Positions 11,201-26,200 of a stretch of 64,000 nt of DNA are shown here, in pieces. Source of the stretch: Hondaea fermentalgiana (Eukaryota; Sar; Bigyra; Thraustochytrida; Thraustochytriidae); the NCBI GenBank assembly GCA_014084085.1, contig NPFB01000046.1:66685-130684 (forward strand), in the 5' to 3' direction. Numbering within the stretch: the stretch's first letter is position 1; each line of letters begins with the position of its first letter. A model generated the notes under the pieces. It did not search any database, was not told the DNA's origin, and worked only from the letters and a program-made list of their open reading frames with translations. The position numbers and the translations under genes were made by a program.

Positions 11201-14200
11201 TCTGGTGTGTCTGGTACCCAATCAATTGTGGTGTTGTGCGCAACACCACCCAAGCAAAAGGTGCCAGGAGCGCATGGCAAGGGTCGCAATGCAGCCATCT
11301 CCACTTGCAGGTAGGTCGGCGACAAAGTACTTGCTAGCATGTCGAGCAGCTCGGCGCGAACGAGCGTGAGATTGTGCTCCAAGCAAGGTGTGTCAACCTG
11401 CGGACTGAGTGCTGCCCCATCGGCGTCGGCAGGTTCAGGCATGCACGCCACATCTGCAGCGTCGACGTGGTCCGGACGAATCAGCGTCAGCGTGCCTTCC
11501 TCGCAAAAGTATCCTGCCGGACACTGAATGATCGGCGTCGAGAGACCCTCGGTGTAGCACACGAAACCTGCAGGGCAAATCTCTGGCTCTGTGCGGCCCC
11601 AGCCCGGACAGACATGCCCAACAGGGCACACAGTGCAGTTCGACTGTCCTTCAAAGCGATTGAACGTTCCTGGAAAACAGTCCACAGGCTTTAGATTGCC
11701 CACGCCTGGGCAGTGCGCGCCAGAAGGGCACGGAATTGCTTCTAACGCACCATCACTCGTCGGACAATAGTGTCCGGACGGGCATGCTCCGGACCCCGAC
11801 GGAACACTCGATCCGGGAGGGCAAAAGAAACCATCGTGGCATTGCTGCGGAGTTGAAAAGTTGAAGGTTTGCGGCGAAGCACTCGCGACGCCTGACCTGC
11901 AAAAGGTACCAGCAGGGCACACTTGCGGTGATTCGGATACAGGTGCATCGCGAAAGACTACATCGACATCACTGGCCTCGTTTTCGTTCAAGACGTATCC
12001 AGGGCCTGCGCCGTGGCCCAGCGAGCTGAATCCTGTGGCCGCCGCAGCGCGTCGCGAGATCGACCATTCTGGAAGGAGAGAGGCCCAAATCAGTTGCAAA
12101 CGGCCCGAAATTGCGCTACGAGTCCACATGTCCTCTGTGAGCCCTTCAAAGTATGGACGAACAGGTGTTTGACCGTGCGCTTTTGCAGAGGTCTGAAATG
12201 CCGTGAGAGATGTCGTCTTGGTTCCTCGCGCGCAAAAGTGGCCCGCCGGGCAAGCGTCATACGGAGCCCGCAGGCCAAGCCTGTCGCAGACGAAGCCTTC
12301 CAGACAGGCAACTGGCTTGCTCAAGCCGAAATCGGGGCAAAAATATCCAATCGGGCATTCAAGGCAGCTCGTCTGGCCGCTCCGCGGCTGAAAGCTACCC
12401 GGAGAGCACAGCGTAAAATTGGACTCGCCGGGTCGCTCGACAATCGTTCCGTTTGGCGCCGAAAGAAGGCTGCCCTGCTGACTGTATGACCCGGGCAGAG
12501 CGCCACGCTGCACGCGAAGGAAAATCTGCGAGGTTGTCAAATCACGCCCATTATTGGAAACACGAACGAGAAGCTGGTCTGGATCCTGCGGTCTGAGTGT
12601 CGGCATCTCGCAGCTCAAAAGACGAGAGGAAATAAAGGTTGCAGGAACCTTAAAGTCCTCTCCAAACAAGCACGAAAGCGTCGTAGAATTCACAAAATTG
12701 TGACCTCTAACCATAAGCGGGACCCTGCCTTCGCTCAGAACGCGGCGAGGAACGACGTCGTGCACGCTCGGGTCCGAGTAGTACACAAATCTTTCACCGG
12801 AAGAGACAAAGTCCGCGCCATTGTTTGTCATGGACACCACAACACCTTCCGAGAGATCAGACGCCCGCCTTGCTGGTGGCATACGACAATGTATCTCCGT
12901 ATCACTCACAAAGCGGGCAGCCACGAGACCCGAATCTCCTGCCCTGCAAGCCAGAGAACTCGCATCCTGGAAGCCAGTGCCCCTTAGCACCAGCACTGTG
13001 CCGCCTGCTTGAGCTGGGCCGCTACGAGGAAGTATGCTCGTGATACTTGCTCGCGCGCCACCAGTGTATGCAAAGAGAACAGTGCTTGACGAGGTAAAGT
13101 CGACTCCTCCATTCTGAGAGATTTGTAGCAAGACTTGTGCATTCGATGCCAGATCATCGTGTCGCGGAGGAGAAGAGCACGCAAGAATAGAGATATCTGC
13201 GTCCTGGCCCCAGTCGCCACGCGTTTCATGGCTCGCAACGAGGCGTGCCGGTGTGCTCTCAGCATTTCCAAATTTGCACCAGAGCGAATTCGCGTCTCGA
13301 GCAGCCGCAATGTGCAAGTGACGAACAGCAATACGAACTTCGGTGCCACCATCGGTGGGACCTTGCGCAGGAAAAACCCCCTTGACAGTTGGCCGCTGAA
13401 GATAGGTGAATCGCTCACCAAACGTAGAAAAGGCCCCGAGTCCGTGACCGTCGACAAAACTGAGCTCCAGAGGAACTGATGCTGAGAGCGCACGAGCGGG
13501 CCCCGGAGGCGAGAGGCAGCGGACTAGCGTTGAATTCACAACCTCCATTGTGAAGGATTCTACATCTCCAAACTTGCAGACAGCACTCGTGGACGAGAAC
13601 AGGTGCATGTCAATACCCGTAATCTCGACCCATGTCCCGCCATCCATCGGGCCGTGTGCAGGACGCAGCGAGAAGATTTGCGGCGCATTAATGTAGTTGA
13701 GAACGAGGGCGCTGTCCGAAAAGTCAACACCATTGTTGGTCACTTCAACGATCACCGAACCCACCGCATGCGCAGGTGCAGTGCATCGCACAAGCTCGCT
13801 GTTGACATAGTAGCCGGGAACCAGGTCACTGTCAGTGCCGAACTTGCAGGCGAGCGCGTCAGAGTTCACGAAATCATGCCCGATCACCGTGATTTCCACC
13901 TCACCTTGCGTGTAGGCTGCCGAAGGCTCCAAGCGCGTTACAATTGGACGCGGGGCGTGTCGAAGGCGGTAAATTGGCGCGCGTAACACCTCCCCTGTCT
14001 CGCCTTCAGCCTGCAAGTGGTACAGCTGGGCTGTTGCACTGTCATCCTCTGTTGTAGCAAGAGAGCAGACAATGTGTCGCGTGTTTCCAACGGCGGAGGT
14101 CACCGTGCAAAGGTCCCCGCCTTCTCCTGCGAGGTTGAGAAGCCGGAAACGCGTAAAGAGAGGATCGACAGACGCGAGATCGATCTCCACCTCAGACCCG

Positions 14201-17200
14201 CCAACGAAGTCTCCATTCTCGGGATAAACCTGCACGATCTCGGGCGCCAAAAGGTATGCATACGCGAACCCAGTGGCGGAAAAATGATGTCCTGCGTCGA
14301 ACGAAATGGATATGGGAACAACTTGCTTGGTCTGTCCTGCGCTTGGAGGAACTTCGCAGGAAATGACACGCGATGCTACGTTCACAATTGCGCGTGTGAA
14401 AATGTCTCCGATCATGCATACGACATGTCCGCTCTGAAGACTTCTCGCGGTTCGCTCTGCGAGTACCAGACGCGTTTGCGTGCCACCCTCGACGCTTCCA
14501 CCTGCAGGATGCGGCCCTTGATCAAAGGTCGCGCGCCACCAACGGTGCAGCGAAAGAGCATTCGAAAACTCCTGCCCGTTATTGGTAACCCGTACAAGCG
14601 TTGTCGTGACAGAAACGTGAGACGCAGGAACCTCGCACTCTACTCGCTCACTGCTAACAAAAGTGGCCTCCACAATCTCGGTCATTGCACTGCCCGACAG
14701 AGCGGCATCAGAGGCGGTGGCACTCGTTGGCACATCCGTGAATTCACAACGCAGCGTCTCGGCCTCTTGCCGGAAGTCGCTGCCTTCGATGCGAAGAGTA
14801 GCACCCCCCAGAACATGAAATGCGCCAGGACTCACGTCGTGTAAGGCTGGTTCGCGAACATAGTCGAATCGCAAAGTCTCCCGTGAGGCTACGCCATCCA
14901 AAGTCACCAGTGCATATTTCACGCGATCAAAAGTCCTTGAAGGCACGACGCACTCCAATAAGGAGGAACTTCTCACGACCGCCGCAACTTGCAGCACTTC
15001 GTTCTTTTCGCCATTGAGCTGAAAGGTGCATACTTTCTCGCCGTAAAAGTTGGTGCCGACAACCTGCAGCGCGGTTCCTCCATAGACGCTACCAAACCGC
15101 GGAGAAATGGACTCAATCGTGGCCGAATCCACCACTTCGACAAGTACTGGTCCGTCTACACCAATGGAGGCAAATTCGTGCCCATTGCCGCTACTGAGCT
15201 CGACAGACACCACAACTGGTGTCGAGAAATTCCCGAGAGAAGCAACATTTGATGGCGTCCGGCACGTTGCTTCTGTTGTGCTCAAAACCGTTGCCGGTAC
15301 TCTCAGAACTCCCCCAAAGCGACACCATACCTGCAGTGCACGAGAGCTATCAAATGGAAAGTTGACACCCACGAGAGAGATAAGATCTCCGCCCAGCACA
15401 GAGACTCGCTGCGGCGATACGCTTTGCACTCTTGGAAGATCTTCAAAGTGAAACTCGAGCGGCCGAAGCAAGGTGTCGTACTCCACAAAAGTCTCAGCCG
15501 TGTCCCCATCCAGAAACAGACCTACACGTACAGTCTGCGGACCCTCATCCGCAAAGCTTGGAGAAACACACTCGACGACCGATGCACTTCGCCGTCGCGC
15601 AAGTACTTGGTGTGTATTTCCAAACTTGCAGACCAGCTGTCCAGATCCTGGCAAACCCTGACCTCGTAACGTCACCAAGGTTCCACCGTAGACGTTGCCG
15701 CGCGAGGGGTGAAGCGAGCGGAGAAAGGCCTGCTGTGTTGCCAGGAACACTTTCCTGTTCAGACTCCACTGCTGCTGGACGTAACCCGCACTACCTTCGC
15801 GCATGCTTAGACCTACCCAAACGGTTCTATTCGCCAATGAGCGACCAAGCTCGTCATCGTCAGCTGCAAAGTCGGGCGTCAAGCATGTTGCAACGGTGAG
15901 ACTCTCGTCAAAAGTTGCACGCGAAGTCATCGCACGCCGTGCGACATTCATGTGCTCCAAAGGGTTGTCCCCGCCGATCCAGTCAAAGCTGCAATAGATT
16001 TGACCATCCAATCGAGAGTGAAGCGGTGCGTCGAGCGAGAGTCGGACCTCAGTGCCTCCGCGAAGCTGACCAATGCTAGGCTCAATGGAAGCGATATCTA
16101 GGGGCTCAAAGACCTCCAGCAAGAGCCCTTCGAGCGGAATCGAAATAGATGCACCTGGCACGAGAGACGAGCGCAGCTTCACCCGCAGCGCACGTGGCCA
16201 GACTTCGTCCTCTGCCTGAGGCACAAACGGCAGACGACACGTCACACTGTCCATTCCTTCCTCGACTGCGGCAGGAACCTCGGAACGCCAGCCGTTTGTA
16301 CTTTCAAACTCGCACGAAAGAGCGTAGCGATGAGGCGAGCCCGCAAGATGGTTCGTGTGAACCATGGAAAGACGTACAAAATGAGGCTGAGCAGAGTGAG
16401 ATGCCACCAACGCAGGGCTCACACTCCAAAGCTCAAGCTGAGGGAGCACCTTGAGCTCCGCAAATCCAAATAGATCTTGTCCTCGGTTCGTATTTGTCAT
16501 ACGGACGAGGTAGACTTTTCCGGCAGCAAGGTTTGTTGGGGTTTTGCATCTTGCATGATGGCGCGAAATGATGGATGCAACGGAAGAAAGCGTTGCTTGT
16601 GAGCCAGTCTGCAATGGATCCTCAAAGAGGCACGTAAGACGGCGGTCTGCACGTGACATTTCAGCGAATCCACTTCCGTAAACGTCAATCCAAGAGTTCG
16701 TCTCCGCAAAGACACTTTCTGGCTTCACAGCTTGCACTGTGGGAACAGCGTAAACGGTAAACATGGGTCCGCGCGATGAGGCGGACCACTGCCGCCCCAT
16801 ATCATAAGACACAACTAACCGTGTCGGCTGCTGCTCTGTGTCCACTTTGGGTTCAATCGCTGGGGTCATGCAGTACACGGCGTCTTCGTCGAATGCATGA
16901 GGCGCGACTTGAGCAAGCGGTCTCGCCCCGTCGGGAAAGGCCACAAAACCACATGTAGTCACTTGGGATGGGTGGTCGATGCCGCTGAGACGAATCTCTT
17001 CGTTCCCGGAAGAGCGCCCCGTTTCTGGCGTGACCCGAAAAACCTTGCTGCCTTCAAGATCGTCAAAGTAACGAAAGCTTTGCTTTTCTGCATGCTGAAA
17101 AAAGGTCTCCCCATCATACGAAATCGCAAAATCAACGGTCTCTGCAGCCAGGACAGCTGGCGCCACACAGGCCAGCCGCTGAATGGACCCGGCTTGTGTC

Positions 17201-20200
17201 GAGTTCACCACGGCAGCTTCCACCACTACTTGGCCAAAGCGACAGACGAATGCGAATCCTTGCGCAAAGGACCGAGAAGAGCCACCCCACACGAAGTTTA
17301 CGTTGACAACGGAACCTCCGCTAACGCGTCCGTGTTCTGGAGAGACATCAAGGACTTCGAGAGGCTCCACAAGTTGGATGCGCTCGCAAACTTTATCCGC
17401 ACCACCATTCCCCGAGATGCATACATCCAAGGCTTCGAGACGGTCCCAGGGCGTTGTAGCTGGAGGAATAAGGGCGCAGCTTGCGGAGTTTTCAGTTTCA
17501 AGATGTGCAGATGACCGCGCCACCTCTTCCAGGGTAATTGGATCAAAAAACGAACACATCAAGGTGTTCATGACGTGAAAACCCTCTCCGCGGATGCGAA
17601 AGACGGTTCTGTCTGAGAATCGCGCAATGCTTGAAGGTGAGATTCCGTCAGGCGTTAAGTGCAAAGCGGCCTGGTATACAAATCGTCCCCTGTGAAGCAG
17701 CAGCAGCGAGTTTTCCTCAACAAGCTCGACGATGGCCAACGTATCTTGCGAAGCAGGCGGCGCTATGCACTCGTGCACAAGAGACGCACGAGTCCCACTC
17801 GTCTCGTTCACCTCTACCGTTTCGACAACAGCCTCCTTAACCGGACCCGCGGGGTCACCCAAACTGCGGAAACGACAAGCGAGCGCGACTCCCACCTTCG
17901 CTCCCACATTGTAAAACTTGAGACGCGTACCACCAGAAGCAGGTCCAAGCAAAGGCCACATTTCTACATCTGCGCTAGGACTGACAAAGGTAAACTCGTG
18001 CCCAACAAAATGATGAAAATCGACGCCTGCATTCAAAGAAACAAACAACGGCACCTCGCGCTCGCTCTCTCCTTCGCTTAAAGACCACAGAGGCGAGATA
18101 CACGCAATCTGCATCCTGCGATAGCCGAAAGAGCGAAGCGACATGTGGGTGATGCGCCCAGGCGAAGAACGTGACGATCCAAACCTGCATCGCACCTGCG
18201 GCTGGGCCTCGTCAACACTCGTCACGAGCGGAACGATGATTTGTGTTCCGCCATACGCAGATCCACGTGTTGGAGAGAGCGGTCCATCGCTGTTCATTTC
18301 ATAAGGTATGAATACAAGTTCCTGTGCGGAGCAAACTCTGGGCAGCGGTTGACCACGCGCATACACTCCAAGAGAAACGGACGTTGCCGCTCCTTGGATC
18401 TGCGGAACGAGGCAGCTAATCTCGGACGACGAGACGAACTGAGCAGCTACATGCATCTGGTGTACTTCGCTCGCACTTGAAGCATTGTTCCTTGAAAAGA
18501 CGCACTCAAGCAGGTAGTCCTGCCGAAACGCATGACCCTTGACTCGAAGTCGAGTGCCTCCTTGGATCGGGCCGATATGTGGGTCCATCCCAAGGATCTG
18601 TGGAGGTGACGTGTACGTGAACACAAGTGCATTCGACGAAAGATCCGCGCCTCCGTTCGATGACAGGCGGGCCAGCACACGGCCCTCTGTAAGATCTTCT
18701 GCAGGAGGCGATACGCATCGAACCTCCCCGGACGAGAGCACTTCTCCCTGAACGACTTGGTTACCGAATTTGCAGGTTAAATTTGCGCCTTGGCCACTCA
18801 GGTGCGCTCCGCTGATTGTAACAGCCGTGCCACCAATTGAGGGACCTTCTTCGGGGTCTAGATGCACAAGCTGAGGCACGTGCCGATACCAAAACTCGCC
18901 AACATGCTGAAAATGCTCGCGGTCTACAGAAATGCTGAGCTGAACGGCAACTTCATTGTCCTCAACATCCCATCCAGCAGGAGGTACTGCGCAGCGGATT
19001 TCCTGGCCCCCAACCACAGAAGCCTTTGCGTCGCCGAGGTCGCCAAAACGGCACATTGCTTCGCCAGTGGCGACCTGACCAAAGTTCTGCCCATGAATTG
19101 AGACAATCGTTCCACCTGAGAATGGGCCGGAATGCGGCGCAAAGCGATTGATATCGAGCCCATCAAGAACCTGGAAGGAAAGTTTGTGATCGTTGGCGAC
19201 CCGTTCTGGAATCTGACCATCATGCATCGAAACGCGAATACTGTGCGTGCCAGGGCCGAGCTCGTGTGGAACTGTGCAGGCCAGAAGCGAAGTTCCAAGC
19301 CAGCGCGCCGACGTTGCGTGCAGCTCTCCATTGTTTTCGAATTCGCAAGTGTACGTTTCATCGTCAAGAGCCTTGACAAAACCCTCGCCAATCACTTGCA
19401 GAGTCGTTTGACCTGCACGGCGATTACCTGCCTGGGGCCAAACCTTGCGAACAAACATTTCGGGGTGATACTCGTAGGCGAAAGTGTGAAGAACCTGGTC
19501 CTCGCGAGCGACAAGACGTGTTTCTACGGTTATTTCATTTCCCAACTGACGCTTGGGCGGGACCTTGCAGCTCCATGTTCGGTCTCCGTTTTCATGTGCA
19601 GGCACATGTGCCGTGTAAAGGCTTGTGACGAATTCGCAATGCAGATCATCAAGCTCGACTGGTTCTTGTGCATCGGTCTGCCCGGTGCGCGTGTCGGAAA
19701 GAACAAAGATTATCCCCGTTCCGCCCTGCGCTGGCCCTACGCGAGGACTCACGCGCTCAACAGTCACAGGTGGAGTAAAAACAAAGTGCCCCACCGGAAT
19801 CTCATCGACTCCATTCGTGTATAGCCTCAAGCTCACCCGCCCAGTGCTTGTGACAGTGGGCGAAGTACATTCAACGAGATTAGCGTTGATCCATGTCGCG
19901 GATACGCGTGCGTAGTTGAAGCCACACACCATGGTTGGCGAACGCGGAAAGTTAGTGCCCGTGATCTGCACGAGCGTTTCCCTTGATGCTGGACCTTGAG
20001 AAGGAAATACCTCCAAGATTGTCACTGGTGCGTGAAAGGAAAAGTAGTCGCTCTCAAGCGCTACAAAATCGACGCCGTTCTTAGAGACACTGACGCGCGC
20101 ATTTCCTCCGCTTGCGACCCGAGGCGTAACACAGCGAATCTGTGTCTCCGACTCGTATGCTCCCGTAGTGACATAGCGGTCCCCGTCAGGAAATGTGAAC

Positions 20201-23200
20201 GCGCATGATAGCAAATCGTGCGTTTCAAAGTGATGACCCCGAATGCGTAGCGATGTTGCCCCATGTACAGTTCCCATCAGTGGATACATCGAGTCAATCG
20301 TCAAATCCTCCACGAAGGTGTACATGGCGGAACTTGCGGGTCCGTGACTTTGTCCTGGGCCATACGTCACTGACACACGAACGGCATCACTGGCATCGCC
20401 TTGAACGTGCGCAGGCGCCACACAAATGACCTCTCGTAGGGATAACAGTGTCGCTGGAATGGGATCCTTGTGACCCTCGAAGACGCAAAAGACATCTGGC
20501 CGAGTAATGGAGTCTTCAGGAGCATAAAAGCTGCCCCAGATCCGAATAGGTGTCCCGCCGGACATTGGCCCAGCATGGGGCTCGAGACGTGTCACGACCG
20601 GTGCTGCAAGAAGAGTGAAGCTGGTGGCCTCTCGAGTATCCCCTGCGTCACTCCGAACGCGAAGTTTGATATCTCGAGCAGCACCAGGTGGCAAGGCTGG
20701 ATCCCAATTTGGGCTTGCGCACTCCAAGAGAAGAGACGAAAGCACCGCCGCGCGCGTGGACACTCGAAATCTTCCGTCCTCTGACGACCAATCGCAAAAC
20801 GTACTCGCGCTGCCTTCGAATCCACTTCCGTGGATCTTGACAGCTTCGTCACTTTTGTCCATGGCAAAGGATGGCTCGATGGCATGAAGACGCATCGCTG
20901 GACCAGCCTTGATGGTTGCGTGAAAAGAGCCATCAAGGGTGTAAATAGGCTTTTCATCTTGTTCATGGGCAAGCGCGATCCTGTAAAGTCCAGGCTCTTC
21001 GAGAGCTCGAAGCGAGCAAGATAGTTCATTCTTCCCGTGCACGACAGCTTGCTCGGTGAAAGACCAAGAGGAGTGCACCTCCACGTCTTGTCGCGAAAGT
21101 AAGCACACGTAGGTCGTGTTTTCCCGAAAGCCGCGTCCAGTGAAGCGGAAGCGCGCTGACTCATTTCCGACTTGAATGCGACGCGAAGTCAAAGCGGTGG
21201 TCAAAACGGGCGCCAAGAGAACGTTGATCTCGTTAAGGACACGTTGTACACTTTGTGCAGGAAAACGGGGCGCAAATTCCACAGAAGCTTGAAGAGATGA
21301 CTGGTCGCTTAGATGCGAGTGCGACCAAGTTCCAAAGCACCTCACACGCAGAGGAGATAAGATCTCCGTGTTGAGCTCATGCAGAAGCTCTTGTCCATCA
21401 TCTTCGAACGTGGTCAAAGCGCAATACGGATTATCCGATGCTGCATCGAATCGAAAGGAGTCAGCAGAGGGCACGTGGAGCTCGAAGCTCAGTTCACCAG
21501 TGGCTCGTTGCACCAAAATCTCGGTCGAGGAGATAGAAACCCCGTGCACTCCGGGGACAATTTTGATCGAAGAACTCGCGTGAACAAAGGACTCGCCATT
21601 TTCAGCAATTCCCACCCGAAGGAACTCGCCAATGCGGGTTTCGGGAACCACAGGAAGCGTACAACGAACAGTGGACGCGTTCAAATATGTAGCAGGTAGC
21701 ACACGCGCTCCGCGGAAAGGACTCTCAACGCGGCAAGCCAGATCCGCCGAAGGGAAGAAGCCAGAGCCGACAATCTCAATCGGAGCCCAAGCCTTACCGA
21801 AAGGGACCTCCCATGGCTCCGTGCTACCAATGCGCGGCTGGTGGAACATCGCAGCTTGCCCTGAATAAAGCTCGCGGAAAGGGGTCTTCTGATGTAGAGT
21901 AACCTCGACAAGCGCGTGCGCCGCCTCCGTCTCATTGGACGCCTCAGGAACAACACAGCGAACGCTTGTTGCCGACTCCACAATAGCCGTTGCCTCTCCT
22001 GCCCGGCCTTGAAAGGCGCATGCGTAGGATTTGTCCATGGAAAACCCATCTCCATGAAATGTGACAAGAGATGCGTCCTCTTTTGGAAGTAATAACGGAG
22101 ACATGCGATCCACAGTGGGCGCTGGTTGCCATGCTTCCAAAGGAATATGGACTGCAAACCATTGCACACTGTCATTCAGCGATACTCGAAGCCCCGCCGT
22201 TGTCTCCTTGACAGGAAGAGCGCATGCAAAGTAACCCTCCGTTTCGTTGCGTACTTCTGAGTACAACGGCGAGCCTTGCGCAGTCTGGCAACGAAGTTTG
22301 TTAAGCACGACTCCCTCAGAGGTGACGATTGAAAACAAACCGCAGAGCATCGACGGCTCACTACATTTGCCGAGCCCAACAAAGTCGATCTGGGGAAGAT
22401 CATGTACTTGCAACACTTGTGTACGGCTAAGCGACTCGTACTGGTTGTCGCGGCTTGAAATTCCCAGTACGTACTGGGAAGTTTCTCGTGCGTCCTGCAA
22501 AAGTTCGCGCGGCAAACGGCATAGCACGAGGCTCTGGTTCACATAAGAAGCAGGCTCGACAATTGCATTTTCGTCATCAAAAATACAATAAAGCTGGGTC
22601 TGGGCGGGAAAGTTGCGCCCCTTAACGTGAAAAAAGGTTGGCTTCTCGGCAGTGCCCCGAAAGACCGCGTTGGGTGCAACATGATCGATGTCCCAAAGCG
22701 GAGCAAGATCAATTTCTGCTTGCGAAGCAGCCAGAGTACGCCCATGGTCGATTGAGACGCAAATAAAAACGGGACTTCCCACTCCAAGCCGATCGTGCAA
22801 ATCTTGAGGAACACCGCAGGATGCTCGAGTCGCGCTGTAGACTTCGCCGTCTGCAGCAACGTGGGTGACAGCTTCGATTCCCATAGTACATGGGTGGGAA
22901 GAGTAGACACAGTGCAACGGACCCGACGAGAAACCAGAGCCGAGCAAGTCAACCGTGGATCCCGGGAGCGCGGGACTTGCGACAATTTTAGTCAGAGCAC
23001 GTGCGATGAAAGGGATGGGGCGAAAGACGAAGGAGCCAGAGGCAAGTGCGATTCCAGTTTCCCGCGCAAGCACAGCGACACGCGCGATTCCAGCTTCACT
23101 CACGGAAGGAGTAACACAGGTAATGACGGAAGCGAGCAGATCCACTTCGGCTTCTACGAGTGTTGCATTCATCGCACCACTCTCTCTGGTGAATTGGCAT

Positions 23201-26200
23201 TGAACACCTTTTACAGGCTCCTCAAATTCCAAGTCTCCGATTTCAAAGGTGATGCGCGTCCCGCCGCCGGTGGGACCCGAGGGCGGCTCGAGTGTCGCAT
23301 GTACAATACCGGTCTCGCCGGAGAGCAGCGACCGCGTTCCACGCAGGCGAATCACCGAGCCCTCCGAAGCAACACGACGGGCCTCTCCTGCTGCCCCAAA
23401 TAGCAGCCTCACCGATAAGTCTTCTTGCGCGACAGCAGCTTCTCCAAGCCGCATCGGAACGACACAGGAAATAAGATGCTCGGATAGTATCATTGCCGCA
23501 CTCTGGACGTCGCCAAAGTCGCAGCTGACGGGTACGTCAGATGGCACTTTCGAGACGGTGATGCGGAGAAGCTGACCTGGCGTGGGGTGCATAGGGTCCA
23601 TTTCGAGCAGTGACACAGGGCCAATAATCTTGACCGTGACGAAATTAGCGCCGACGAGCGATTGAGAAAGATCTGAACTTTGCAAAGCTCGCATGTCGTT
23701 GCGTACGTAAAGACGAGCCGCTGTGAATAGACTCGCAACGTCTTCCAGAGCAGATGCCCATTGAGGAATTTCACATGAAACCACTGAACTTGAGCGTCGC
23801 AAGACTTGGAGCGATGTCACACATCTCTCCAGGTTTTCATCGCAAAGTGCACACCCGAGGGTCTCAACATCTGCAAACCCGGCTCCTCGAATATCTACAA
23901 CGGTTGAAGAGAGCGCTGAGACGATTTGGATATCTTTACCCCGATGAAGCGCAGCTTGAGGTGTTCGCACAACGTGTACGCTGCCAGCATGCTGTAAAAA
24001 GACGGGTTCTAGGTCTTCTTCGTCGGACAACTGCAGCGAAACTTGAGCTGAAGGCTCGGCACATTTCCCTTGTGTACAGGCAGGAACCTCGCAGTGAAGC
24101 AAGATGTTTGCATCGCGAAGAAGTGAAGCCTGGCAGGTTCCATAAACATCTCCAACCTGGGCGCGAACAATGAATTGAGTTCCTGATGTTTCCGCACCCA
24201 GGCGGGAGCGCAGCGAGTCAGCCGTGCCAGACGACAGTTCGATGCGCAGAACAAAGGCCTCGTCCGGACTCGCCCAAGCAGGCGTTGCTGCGCTCGCCAC
24301 AAGATGTGGCAAGGCCTCGAAAAGAAGCGGAACGTCTTGTGCGACCCATGAAAGGCTTCCATCGGGCAAATACGCGTGCAGACGAACGGCCATCGTTCCT
24401 GGTGAAGCGAAATGCGGGGTGCGGCAGCGAAGTGACGACGAAGACTCGAAGACAGCAGCCTCTCGGGCCACAAAGCTCGAGCCATCTTCCGCATAAAAAT
24501 CGCAAATGTAAGGAAGATTTGCGAGAAAGTTACGACCCAGAACACTAATCACCGTTCCGCCAGTCTGAGAGCCCATTGACGGACGAAGAGCAGCTGCTGA
24601 CATTTCTGGAACCACAGAGAGAATAGCTGATGAGGTAGAAAGATCGACTCCATTCCCGGAAACGTGAAGCTTAAAGGAATAGCTCTGCTCGTACATTAGA
24701 AGCTCTGCAGGCACGGCGCACTGCAAAAGAGTGCTGGACAATACTGTCGCAGGTGTCAAAAACGCACCTTCTATTGCCAAGTCCTCTTCCACTAATGCCT
24801 TAAACCACGCACAGCGGGTCTGGTTGGATCCATCAGAGACGAAGTCAGCGCCCTGCACCGTCAGAACGCGAGAACTGGCGACACCAGTCGACTGAATTTG
24901 TAAGAGCGACGGCTCAACAGCAAAAACTTGGGGCAGTGCAGCGTACCGGAAGACGACAATGCCTGCCGAGGGCTCCTGAACAAGAACATCGCGCTGAGTT
25001 TCAGTATGGAGAAGGCGGACGCTTACAAAGGCGTCCTGCGGCATTGATACCTCAGGTGTGTCGCACACAACAGACGTCACTTCCTCTTCATCCATGCTTC
25101 CTGTCGCGTTCGACTCTACTTCGAAGCCATCTGGCAAAGTAAACACGCAAACAAGAAACGTGCTTGACGAGGTAGCTTGGGCTTCCACCAAGCCCGCACC
25201 CTCCATCGTCAAAGTGATTCTCGTCCCACCTTCGAGGGGGCCGGCGATAGGCCGAAGATCGACGATGCGAAAGGGGTTACTTGGTGCACGCAGAGTAAGA
25301 CCGGTGTCCACAAAGCTTCCTGGATCTGTCAGCAAGGAGACCTCTACGCTTAAATTGGAGTTGGGTTCTTGGCGTGTCGCAAAGAGTGATGATGGCACAG
25401 GGCACACAAGGGCGCCAATGTCCATGTCAAAAGAAGCTGCAACAGCCTCCCTTCCTCCGAATCGGCAGCTCAGAGATAAGTCTTCCTCGAGCGGGGAGAG
25501 CAACGTTGCTGCAAGGTCACGCGTCGTCACGTCAAGTGCGAGCACCACCTCAGTTCTTGCACCTCGGGCTCCCCATAAGGCGCGGGTCGAGATGGCCTCC
25601 TCGGTGGAGGACGAAAAAGAAAGTGAACTTAAAGGGAGGAAGGTGATGTTGAGCGCACTAGAGGAGTACTCGACACCATTGAAAGACACGTCAAGATGCA
25701 GCCCGTCTTGTGCAAAATCCCAGACTCCAAGACTGAGCTGCTCCTTGACAAAGTCGAGCCCTGGAAGCGGACACTGCAGCGCATCCCAGTCCGCGCCGAT
25801 TGTCCCGATGACGGAATACGATGCAGTTGCATCTGAGGAGAGCGTGTATCTGCAGTGAACTTCAACGTTCGCGCCAAAGTGAAGCAGCCCGGGATCTGTC
25901 TCCAACGAAACCGCAATGAACCGCGAGTGATTAAAGGACAAGTCCACAAACTGTCGCCTCGATCGTAGGCCAGCGTCAAGCTGAGGTACATCCACCGCCC
26001 ACAATGGAAGGCGCTCACGATTTGATTCAAAGGCTAGGGTGGACTCGTCGTCTTGAACGCTTGCAAGACCAAGCGAGCACGGGGAGGCCACTCCAAGACC
26101 GCGCTGCAGGTCAGGCAACGATGGCATAGTACAAGTCCAATTCGAAAGAACCCGCGTGTGTCCCACAAAGGTATCTTCCGGTCCACAACGAAAAACGCAG

